Below, in pieces: positions 52,025 through 59,238 of a stretch of 64,000 nt of DNA. Position 1 is the first letter of the stretch. Every line of letters starts with the position of its first letter. The notes under the pieces are model-generated. The model did not search any database. It was not told the DNA's origin and worked only from the letters and a program-made list of their open reading frames with translations. This stretch comes from CAG-390 sp045644325. GTDB taxonomy: Bacteria; Bacillota; Clostridia; Oscillospirales; CAG-272. The DNA is taken from assembly GCA_045644325.1 (NCBI GenBank), contig JAZRGT010000010.1, forward strand, positions 1 to 64,000. Reading direction: 5' to 3'. The position numbers and the translations under genes are program-made.

Positions 52025-54307
52025 ATGAACAGCATTTACGAAATTGACAAACAAATCAAAGCGATGGCGGGCAGAATTGCCGCGCTACGCGAAATAGAAG
52101 GATATACAGCCGAATATATGGCCGAACGCACAGGTGTTACCGTTTCGGAATATCTCGATTGCGAGGCGGGTCGCGCAGACCTCACCTTTGCCTTTCTCTT
52201 CCGCTGTGCTTCGGCGCTCGGAATCGACGTTACCGAAATTATTGAAGGTACTGCGCCGAGATTGAAATCCTATACGCTTACGCGCAAAGGCAAAGGTCAG
52301 CGTATCGAGCAGGCACACGGAATGACCTATTACAATATCGCTCATTCCTTTGCCGACAGAACCTCGAACCCCCTTTACGTCCACTGCGAGTATTCCGCTA
52401 AGGCAGAGGAAAGTCCCATTGCCGTTACTTCTCACGAAGGTCAGGAATGTGACATTGTAATCAAAGGTAAGCTCAAGGTACAGATAGGCGAGCATACAGA
52501 AATCCTCGAGGAAGGTGACAGCATTTATTATAACAGCTCCACTCCTCATGGAATGATCGCACTCGGAGGCGAGGATTGTTATTTCTATGCAATCGTTCTT
52601 CTCCCCGACGAGAACAAAGAATCTGCATCCACAGTTAAGATCGAAGCCGCTCCCGCCAAAAAGCGAGATACCGAGGCGCGTGTTTACAACAAGTTTATCA
52701 CCACCGAAGAGGATGAATTCGGCGCACCTCTTTCGATCACTTATAAAGGCGAAAACAGCTTCAACTTTGCATACGATGTAGTTGACGCTCTCGGCAGAAC
52801 CAAGCCCGATAAGCTTGCTATGATGCATATCGGTGAAGACGGAACAGAGACGCGCATTACCTTTGCTCAGATGAAAAGAGCAAGCGCACAGTGTGCAAAC
52901 TACTTCAAGTCGCTTGGCATCAAGCGTGGCGACAGAGTTATGCTAGTTCTCAAGCGCAGATACCAATTTTGGTACGCTATGATTGCGCTTCACAAGCTTG
53001 GAGCTATCGCTATTCCAGCCACCAATCAGCTTAAGACGCATGACTACGAATACAGATTCAAAACTGCGGGAGTTAAAGCAATTATTTGCGTTAATGACGA
53101 TTACGTCATCGAGCAGACAGAAGAGGCTCTCGTGACCAATCCCGACGTTGCTATCAAGATCCTTGTTGGCGGCGAGCGTGACGGTTGGAGAAACTTCAAC
53201 GAAGAGTACACCCTCTTCAGCAGTCACTTTGACAGAACCGATGATTCGCCTTGCGGTGATGATCCCATGCTTATGTACTTCACCTCGGGTACATCAGGTT
53301 ATCCCAAGATTGCGCTTCACAATTACAAATATCCTCTCGGACATTTCCATACCGCAAAATATTGGCATTGCGTAAATCCCGACGGTCTCCACCTCACGAT
53401 TTCGGATACCGGTTGGGCAAAAGCAATGTGGGGTAAGCTCTACGGTCAGTGGCTCTGCGAAGCAGCTATCTTCGTATACGACTTCGATAGATTTGATGCA
53501 GCAAAGATTCTTCCTCTCTTCAGAAAGTACAATATTACTACTTTCTGTGCACCTCCCACAATGTACAGAATGATCATTAAGGAAGATCTTTCCAAATACG
53601 ACCTCAGCTCTATCGAGCATGCGACCATCGCGGGCGAAGCGCTCAACCCCGAGGTATTTCGTCAATTTGAGAAGCAGACCGGTCTTAAGATAATGGAAGG
53701 ATTCGGTCAAAGCGAAACAACTCTTGTTATCGGTAATCTTGCCGGAAGATCTCACAAGATCGGTTCTATGGGCAAGCCCGTTCCTACCTACAACGTTGAT
53801 CTCTTTGATCCAGAGGGCAACACAGTCGGCATCGGTACTCCCGGTGAGATCGTTATTCATACCGAAAACGGCGCACCTTGCGGTCTCTTCTGTCAGTATT
53901 ATAATGACGTCGAAAAGACCTCAGAGGTTTGGCACGACGGCATTTATCACACGGGCGACCTTGCTTGGCGTGATGAGGACGGATTCTTCTGGTACGTTGG
54001 ACGTGCAGATGACGTAATCAAGTCCTCCGGATACCGCATCGGCCCGTTCGAAATCGAAAGCGTTATTATGGAGCTTCCTTACGTTCTCGAATGCGGTGTA
54101 TCCGCAGCCCCTGATGAGATCAGAGGTCAGATCGTCAAGGCAAGCATTGTCCTTACCAAGGGAACGGTGCCTTCGGATGAGCTCAAGAAGGATATCCAGA
54201 ATTACGTCAAGAAGCGCACCGCGCCTTACAAATATCCGAGACTCGTTGAATTCAAAACAGAGCTCCCCAAGACGACCAGCGGAAAGATTATCCGCAGTAA
54301 GCTTTAA
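52025..54307 (+). CDS. XRE-cupin-acyl-CoA synthetase fusion protein
   Basis: A 760-residue fusion. Residues about 10-70 form an XRE helix-turn-helix (RIAALREIEGYTAEYMAERTGVTVSEYLDCE). Residues about 125-200 form a cupin (HEGQECDIVIKGKL, EEGDSIYYNSSTPHG). From about 240 there is an ANL-superfamily adenylating enzyme: YFTSGTSGYPK near 419-429, GFGQSETT near 559, YHTGDLAW near 641, SGYRIGPFEIES near 666 and the catalytic Lys in TTSGKIIRSKL at the end. It should activate an organic acid with ATP and CoA. Position ahead of VOR and IlvE genes suggests branched short-chain acids; that is inference. The ATG at 52025 follows GGAGGTAAA. The fused DNA-binding and cupin part may sense ligand and regulate transcription. 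Confidence 0.85.
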   Translation: MNSIYEIDKQIKAMAGRIAALREIEGYTAEYMAERTGVTVSEYLDCEAGRADLTFAFLFRCASALGIDVTEIIEGTAPRLKSYTLTRKGKGQRIEQAHGMTYYNIAHSFADRTSNPLYVHCEYSAKAEESPIAVTSHEGQECDIVIKGKLKVQIGEHTEILEEGDSIYYNSSTPHGMIALGGEDCYFYAIVLLPDENKESASTVKIEAAPAKKRDTEARVYNKFITTEEDEFGAPLSITYKGENSFNFAYDVVDALGRTKPDKLAMMHIGEDGTETRITFAQMKRASAQCANYFKSLGIKRGDRVMLVLKRRYQFWYAMIALHKLGAIAIPATNQLKTHDYEYRFKTAGVKAIICVNDDYVIEQTEEALVTNPDVAIKILVGGERDGWRNFNEEYTLFSSHFDRTDDSPCGDDPMLMYFTSGTSGYPKIALHNYKYPLGHFHTAKYWHCVNPDGLHLTISDTGWAKAMWGKLYGQWLCEAAIFVYDFDRFDAAKILPLFRKYNITTFCAPPTMYRMIIKEDLSKYDLSSIEHATIAGEALNPEVFRQFEKQTGLKIMEGFGQSETTLVIGNLAGRSHKIGSMGKPVPTYNVDLFDPEGNTVGIGTPGEIVIHTENGAPCGLFCQYYNDVEKTSEVWHDGIYHTGDLAWRDEDGFFWYVGRADDVIKSSGYRIGPFEIESVIMELPYVLECGVSAAPDEIRGQIVKASIVLTKGTVPSDELKKDIQNYVKKRTAPYKYPRLVEFKTELPKTTSGKIIRSKL

Positions 54308-54309
54308 TT

Positions 54310-54984
54310 ATGGAAACCAAACGATTAACCCTATTTGCGGGTCATTACGGCAGCGGCAAAACGAACGTCGCCTTGAATTACGCCTTTAATTTGCGTAAGC
54401 AGGGATACGATACCGTCATCGCCGATATTGATACTGTAAATCCGTATTTCAGAACAAAAGACAGCGCAGCAGAGCTTAAGGAAGCAGGAATAGATCTGAT
54501 AGCCTCCGAATTTGCGGGGTCCAACGTCGACCTTCCTGCTCTTCCGGCGGCAATGTACGATATTATATTTCAGTCGGAAAAATACGCAGTAATTGATATC
54601 GGAGGTGACGATCGAGGTGCATTCGCACTCGGAAGATATACACCCGAAATACTGCGAGAAAACAATTACAATATGCTGATGGTCATTAATATGTACCGTC
54701 CGCTGACTTCCACGCCCGAAGACACCGTTGAGATCCTAAAAGAAATCGAGGCGGCTTCCGGAATACCTTTCAACGGACTTGTGAACAACTCAAATTTAGG
54801 TCCCTCAACAGATATCGAGACAATAGAATCGTCTTTAGCGTATGCTAAAAAAGTTTCGGAGCTTTCCGGACTGCCTATCGTAGCAACGAGTTGTCCCGAT
54901 AGTGATGTGTTTTCAACCTTTGAGGGATTCGGAAACGAATACGGCGAAGTTATCAAACTCAAACTCCAAAACAAAATCATATAA
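54310..54984 (+). CDS. ParA/MinD-like P-loop NTPase
   Basis: A 224-residue cytoplasmic protein of the SIMIBI class. The P-loop is GHYGSGKTNVALNYA (residues 11-25), followed by a switch-like IADIDTVNPYFRTKD (37-51), VIDIGGDDRG (95-104), which looks like Walker B, and MYRPLTSTPEDTVE. It lacks the deviant KGGxGK Walker A of true MinD/ParA; similar proteins include Fe-S or nickel insertion ATPases. Its start is 3 bases after the synthetase gene, so it is co-translated with a ferredoxin oxidoreductase operon. A role in cofactor assembly for the VOR complex is conceivable but not shown. Confidence 0.7.
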   Translation: METKRLTLFAGHYGSGKTNVALNYAFNLRKQGYDTVIADIDTVNPYFRTKDSAAELKEAGIDLIASEFAGSNVDLPALPAAMYDIIFQSEKYAVIDIGGDDRGAFALGRYTPEILRENNYNMLMVINMYRPLTSTPEDTVEILKEIEAASGIPFNGLVNNSNLGPSTDIETIESSLAYAKKVSELSGLPIVATSCPDSDVFSTFEGFGNEYGEVIKLKLQNKII

Positions 54985-54995
54985 GGAGAACAGAA

Positions 54996-55202
54996 ATGGC
55001 AAAATTAACTTTTAACATTGAAAAATGCAAGGGCTGCGGACTTTGCGTATCTGCTTGCCCCAAGCACTTGCTCATAGTGTCTAAATCCAAGATCAACCAG
55101 AAGGGACATTACGTTGCTGAAATCACCGATATGGAATCCTGTATCGGATGCGCATTCTGCGCTACTATGTGTCCCGATTGCATAATCAAGGTAGAAAAGT
55201 AA
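54996..55202 (+). CDS. 2[4Fe-4S] ferredoxin, delta subunit of 2-oxoacid oxidoreductase
   Basis: A 68-residue protein with two cluster motifs, CKGCGLCVSACPK near 11-23 and CIGCAFCATMCPD near 49-61, each CxxCxxCxxxCP. This is the typical separate delta subunit of four-subunit 2-oxoacid:ferredoxin oxidoreductases such as VOR. GGAG lies ahead of the ATG and vorB follows after 12 bases. It passes electrons between the TPP subunit and soluble ferredoxin. Confidence 0.93.
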   Translation: MAKLTFNIEKCKGCGLCVSACPKHLLIVSKSKINQKGHYVAEITDMESCIGCAFCATMCPDCIIKVEK

Positions 55203-55214
55203 GGAGAAATTAAA

Positions 55215-56273
55215 ATGGCTGATAAAGTTTTAATGAAGGGCAACGAAGCCATAGCTGAAGCGGCTATAATGGCAGGTTGCAGACACTATTTTGGATACCC
55301 CATTACTCCTCAGACCGAAATTGCCGCTTATATGGCTAAGAGAATGCCTAAGATCGGCGGTACCTTCCTTCAGGCTGAGAGCGAAGTTGCGGCTATTAAT
55401 ATGGTTATAGGCGTTGCTGCTGCAGGAAAAAGAGTAATGACCTCGAGCTCCAGCCCCGGAATCTCGCTGAAGGCTGAAGGTATTTCCTACCTCGCAGGAT
55501 GCGACCTTCCCGCACTCATCATCAACGTTCAGCGCGGCGGCCCCGGTCTCGGCGGCATTCAGCCCTCGCAGTCCGACTATTTCCAGGCAACAAAGGGTGG
55601 CGGACACGGTGATTTCAGAAACATCGTTCTCGCTCCCGCTTCAGTTCAGGAAATGGCAGATCTCACTGTCAAGGGATTTGATCTTGCTGACAAATACAGA
55701 ATGGTAGCAATGATCCTCGCTGGCGGTACTATGGGTCAGATGATGGAGCCCGTTTCTCTTGATGTTTCCGAGCAGGCTACATACGAGAAGCCTTGGGCTG
55801 TTACTGGCACCAAGCTCGAGCGCAAGCACAATATCGTGAACTCTCTCTCTCTCGTTCCCGAGGAGCTTGAGCGTTTCAATTTCGAAAGATACAACAAATA
55901 TAAGACTATTGAAGAGAATGAAGTTCTTGTTGAAGAATATATGACAGAGGATGCAGATATCGTTCTCGTCGCTTACGGCATCGCGGCTCGCGTTTCCAAA
56001 AATGCAATCGCAGCAGCTCGCGCAGAAGGTATCAAGGTTGGTCTCGTTCGCCCCATCACTCTCTGGCCTTTCCCCAAAGCAACTCTTGAGAAGCTTTCGC
56101 ACACAGCAAAAGCATTCATTTCAGTCGAAATGTCTATGGGTCAGATGATAGAGGATGTTGAGCTTGCAACCAGATGCCGCAAGCCCGTACTCCTCTGTAA
56201 CCGTTCGGGCGGTATGATCCCCACTCCCGAGGCAGTTCTCGCTAAAATCAAAGAAGCAGGAGGTATTAACTAA
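55215..56273 (+). CDS. vorB: 2-oxoacid:ferredoxin oxidoreductase alpha subunit (VorB)
   Basis: Alpha subunit of the complex that interconverts 2-oxoacids and acyl-CoA plus CO2 with ferredoxin. The 352-residue protein shows GNEAIAEAAIMAGCRHYFGYPITPQTEI at residues 8-35, SSPGISLKAEGISYLAG near 79-95 and QRGGPGLGGIQPSQSDYFQATKGGGHGD near 106-133. These match the VorB-type (3-methyl-2-oxobutanoate) branch more than pyruvate enzymes; the exact 2-oxoacid is inferred from the neighbouring aminotransferase. The order delta-alpha-beta-gamma is complete. Confidence 0.9.
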   Translation: MADKVLMKGNEAIAEAAIMAGCRHYFGYPITPQTEIAAYMAKRMPKIGGTFLQAESEVAAINMVIGVAAAGKRVMTSSSSPGISLKAEGISYLAGCDLPALIINVQRGGPGLGGIQPSQSDYFQATKGGGHGDFRNIVLAPASVQEMADLTVKGFDLADKYRMVAMILAGGTMGQMMEPVSLDVSEQATYEKPWAVTGTKLERKHNIVNSLSLVPEELERFNFERYNKYKTIEENEVLVEEYMTEDADIVLVAYGIAARVSKNAIAAARAEGIKVGLVRPITLWPFPKATLEKLSHTAKAFISVEMSMGQMIEDVELATRCRKPVLLCNRSGGMIPTPEAVLAKIKEAGGIN

Positions 56274-57016
56274 TGGTAGTTTTTGATAAACCGCATGCGC
56301 TGACAGATGCACCTCTGCATTACTGTCCCGGATGCACACACGGCATCATCCACCGTCTCGTTGCTGAAGCAATTGATGAATTCGGCATCGAAGGTAAGAC
56401 AATTGGTATCGCACCCGTTGGATGCTCGGTAATGGCATATAACTATTTTGCTTGCGATATGGTTCAGGCAGCTCACGGCCGCGCTCCGGCTGTTGCAACC
56501 GGCGTTAAGAGAGCTAATCCCGATAATATCGTATTTACATATCAGGGTGACGGCGACCTTGCTTCTATCGGTATGGCAGAAACCGTTCACGCTGCTACGA
56601 GAGGTGAGAATATCACCATAATCTTCGTTAATAATGCAATCTATGGAATGACCGGCGGTCAGATGGCTCCTACCTCTCTTCCCGGTCAGGTAACTCAGAC
56701 CTCCCCTTACGGACGTGATATTAACTCCGCAGGCTACCCCATCAGAGTTTGCGAAATGCTTGCTCAGCTCGATGGCGCTGCTTATCTTGAACGAGTTGCC
56801 GTAAACAACGTAAAGAACGTTCGAAAAGCTAAAGCCGCAATCAAGAAGGCTTTCGAAAATCAGATCAACGGCGTAGGCTTCTCGCTTATTGAAGTAGTTT
56901 CGACTTGTCCTACCAACTGGGGACTTACCCCTGAGGGCGCGCTTCAGTTCGTTGAAGAAAAGATGATTCCTTATTACCCCCTCGGCGTATATAAGGATAA
57001 GACCAAGGAGGCGTAA
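56273..57016 (+). CDS. vorA: 2-oxoacid:ferredoxin oxidoreductase beta subunit (TPP-binding)
   Basis: The 247-residue subunit binds thiamine diphosphate. The TPP motif is visible as GDGDLASIGMAETVHAATRGENITIIFVNN split across residues 91-120, with YGMTGGQMAPTS near 123. An early YCPGCTHG (18-25) is the conserved Cys motif of this family. The ATG overlaps the vorB stop by one base (TAATG), so the two are translated together. No separate Fe-S cluster motif of the CxxC type is evident apart from the N-terminal CPGC. Confidence 0.9.
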   Translation: MVVFDKPHALTDAPLHYCPGCTHGIIHRLVAEAIDEFGIEGKTIGIAPVGCSVMAYNYFACDMVQAAHGRAPAVATGVKRANPDNIVFTYQGDGDLASIGMAETVHAATRGENITIIFVNNAIYGMTGGQMAPTSLPGQVTQTSPYGRDINSAGYPIRVCEMLAQLDGAAYLERVAVNNVKNVRKAKAAIKKAFENQINGVGFSLIEVVSTCPTNWGLTPEGALQFVEEKMIPYYPLGVYKDKTKEA

Positions 57017-57018
57017 CG

Positions 57019-57555
57019 ATGAAGACTAATCAGATTTTGATTGCCGGCTTCGGCGGTCAGGGTGTCCTCTTCACCGGCAAAATGCTTGCATATAAGGGTA
57101 TGTACGAGGGCAAGGAAGTAAGCTGGCTTCCTTCATATGGACCCGAAATGCGTGGCGGAACCGCTAACTGCAGCGTTATCCTCAGCGATACTCCCGTTGG
57201 ATCGCCTATCGTATCCAATCCCGATATTCTTCTCGTAATGAACCTTCCTTCGCTTGATAAGTACGAAAATTCTGTACCCGCAGGAGGCAAGATTTTTGTA
57301 GATTCTACCTTTATCGAGCGCAAGGTCGAGAGAGACGACGTTGACGTATATTATATTCCCGCAACCAAAATTGCTTCTGACGCAGGCGTTCCCACCCTTG
57401 CTAATATGGTTCTTCTCGGTAAGGTTATCAAAGAAACGGGTGTTATCAGCCTCGAAGGTATGAGAACAATGTTCGAAAAGATCATTTCCGCAAAGCGTCA
57501 GAACCTTATTGACACCAATCTCGCTACAATCGAACTCGGTTATAACTTTCAGTAA
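57019..57555 (+). CDS. vorC: 2-oxoacid:ferredoxin oxidoreductase gamma subunit
   Basis: The 178-residue gamma subunit completes the enzyme. The N-terminal GFGGQGVLFTGKMLAYKG (residues 10-27), the conserved LPSYGPEMRGGTANC (39-53) and MNLPSLDKYENSVPAGG are typical. It begins 2 bases after the beta-subunit stop with AAGGAGG overlapping the end of that gene, and is followed 20 bases later by the aminotransferase. Confidence 0.92.
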   Translation: MKTNQILIAGFGGQGVLFTGKMLAYKGMYEGKEVSWLPSYGPEMRGGTANCSVILSDTPVGSPIVSNPDILLVMNLPSLDKYENSVPAGGKIFVDSTFIERKVERDDVDVYYIPATKIASDAGVPTLANMVLLGKVIKETGVISLEGMRTMFEKIISAKRQNLIDTNLATIELGYNFQ

Positions 57556-57575
57556 TAGAGAAAGGAACTGTTAAA

Positions 57576-58640
57576 ATGGATATCAAAATAGAAAAGATCG
57601 CCGTTCCCAAGCAGAAGCCAGATGAATCCGCCCTTGGTTTCGGACAGTACTTCACCGATCATATGTTTATTATGGACTACACTCGCGAAAAGGGCTGGCA
57701 CGATGCTAGAATCGTTCCTTTCGGAAACCTCTCGCTCCATCCCGCGTGCACTGTATTCCATTACGGCGCTGAAATCTTCGAGGGTATGAAGGCATACAGA
57801 ACCGCTGACGGTTCGATTCAGCTTTTCAGACCCGAGCAGAACTTTGCTCGACTCAACTCTTCTGCAGAAAGAATGAGACTGCCTCTCGTTGATGAGGAAT
57901 TTGCACTTAAAGCGCTTACTGAACTCATCAAGATCGATGCCGATTGGGTTCCTCACGCTCCCGGAACTTCGCTTTACATCCGCCCTTTCCTCTTTGGAGC
58001 AGACCCCAAGCTTGGAGTTCACTCGATTGACAGATCCGTATTCATCATCATTCTCTCCCCTGTTGGTTCTTACTACAAGGAAGGTATCAACCCCGTTAAG
58101 ATTATGATCGAAACCGAGGACGTCAGAGCCGTAAAGGGCGGCACGGGTTACACCAAGTGCGGCGGTAACTACGGAGCTTCCAACAGAGCGGGCGAAAAGG
58201 CAGAGCAAGCAGGCTACTCGCAGGTACTCTGGCTCGACGGTGTTGAGCGCAAGTACATTGAGGAAGTTGGCGCAATGAACGTAATGTTCAAGATTGACGG
58301 CGAAATCGTCACTCCCGCGCTCACCGGTTCTATTCTTCCCGGCATTACGAGAAAATCTATTCTCCAGATTCTCCGCGATGAGGGTGCGAACGTTTCCGAA
58401 AGACTTCTTTCTATCGATGAGCTTATCGAAGCGCTTGAAAACGGCAAGCTTGAAGAAGGTTGGGGTTGCGGTACTGCGGCGGTAGTTTCTCCTATAGGTC
58501 AGCTTTACTACAACGGAAAGACTTACACGATCAATGACAACAAGATCGGCGAAACCACACAAAAGCTTTACGATACTCTCACAGGCATTCAGTGGGGCAG
58601 AATCGAAGATACAAGAGGCTGGGTATATCCCATCAAATAA
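57576..58640 (+). CDS. ilvE: Branched-chain amino acid aminotransferase
   Basis: Class IV PLP enzyme that transfers amino groups between glutamate and the 2-oxoacids of valine, leucine and isoleucine. The 354-residue length fits the larger BCAT form. Visible signatures are FGQYFTDHMFIMDY near 22-35, YGAEIFEGMKAYR near 63-75, the PLP-lysine in GYTKCGGNYGAS near 191-202, and YSQVLWLDGVERKYIEEVGAMNV near 213-235. As last gene of the T-box operon it would aminate the 2-oxoacid made by the oxidoreductase. A strong terminator follows. Confidence 0.95.
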   Translation: MDIKIEKIAVPKQKPDESALGFGQYFTDHMFIMDYTREKGWHDARIVPFGNLSLHPACTVFHYGAEIFEGMKAYRTADGSIQLFRPEQNFARLNSSAERMRLPLVDEEFALKALTELIKIDADWVPHAPGTSLYIRPFLFGADPKLGVHSIDRSVFIIILSPVGSYYKEGINPVKIMIETEDVRAVKGGTGYTKCGGNYGASNRAGEKAEQAGYSQVLWLDGVERKYIEEVGAMNVMFKIDGEIVTPALTGSILPGITRKSILQILRDEGANVSERLLSIDELIEALENGKLEEGWGCGTAAVVSPIGQLYYNGKTYTINDNKIGETTQKLYDTLTGIQWGRIEDTRGWVYPIK

Positions 58641-58654
58641 TTATTACATATTTC

Positions 58655-58682
58655 AGGCTGTCGCTTTTTGCGACAGCCTTTA
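58655..58682 (+). terminator. Intrinsic terminator of the T-box operon
   Basis: AGGCTGTCGC/GCGACAGCCT with a TTTTT loop, followed by a short T-rich sequence. Confidence 0.85.
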
Positions 58683-58685
58683 CTA

Positions 58686-58714
58686 TTGATTTTTAGTTCG
58701 AAATGTGATATAAT
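58686..58714 (+). promoter_or_regulatory. sigma-A promoter of the GNAT-sulfatase pair
   Basis: TTGATT, 17-base spacer, perfect TATAAT, 27 bases before the next start codon. Confidence 0.8.
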
Positions 58715-58741
58715 TATACAAAATCACATTCGGAGTTTGAT

Positions 58742-59236
58742 ATGATTATTCGAAAAGCTTGCATTAACGATCTGAAACAGATTTCTGATATTTATGAAAG
58801 TGCGCGCAAATTTATGAGTGCTAACGGAAATCCCAATCAATGGGGAAGAACGAATCCGCCTTATTCTCGCACCGAAGAAGATTTAAGAGAAAATAATCTT
58901 TATATCGTTGAAGAGGGGTGCGATATACTGGCTGTGTTCTATTACAATTTTGCAGACGACCCGACTTATAAGATTATATATGGCGGCAAGTGGCTGAATG
59001 ATCGCCCGTACGGCGTCATACACAGAATAGCAGTTTCCGATAAGGCGCGAGGAAAAGGCGTTTCGGGGATTTGCTTTGATTTTGCTTTTAGTAATTGTAA
59101 TAATTTGAAAATCGACACGCATAAAGATAATATCCCCATGCAGAAAGCTTTAGCAAAGCACGGATTTATTAGATGCGGAATAATCCATCTTGCTAACGGA
59201 GACGAAAGAATTGCTTTTCAGAAATCGGAGGACTAA
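58742..59236 (+). CDS. GNAT family N-acetyltransferase
   Basis: A 164-residue acetyl-CoA-dependent acetyltransferase. The fold begins with IIRKACINDLKQISDIYESA (2-21); motif A of the GNAT family is seen as IHRIAVSDKARGKGVSGICFDFA near 94-116, with the CoA pyrophosphate-binding R-x-K-G-x-x pattern, followed by LKIDTHKDNIPMQKALAKHGFIRCG. The acceptor cannot be inferred. GGAG precedes the ATG, and the sulfatase gene starts 2 bases after the stop, so they form one transcript. Confidence 0.88.
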   Translation: MIIRKACINDLKQISDIYESARKFMSANGNPNQWGRTNPPYSRTEEDLRENNLYIVEEGCDILAVFYYNFADDPTYKIIYGGKWLNDRPYGVIHRIAVSDKARGKGVSGICFDFAFSNCNNLKIDTHKDNIPMQKALAKHGFIRCGIIHLANGDERIAFQKSED

Positions 59237-59238
59237 TT

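Noticed and set aside
56121..56339. Peptide starting MCIRDS on the minus strand, which recalls the translation of sequencing adapters in assemblies
   Set aside because: Here it arises from the reverse complement of the conserved YCPGCTHG codons of the TPP subunit, within an intact gene. No adapter sequence is present, so there is no sign of an assembly artefact.
57549..58562. Open frame of 337 codons opposite ilvE
   Set aside because: Antisense to a clear aminotransferase; no ribosome binding site or known motif.
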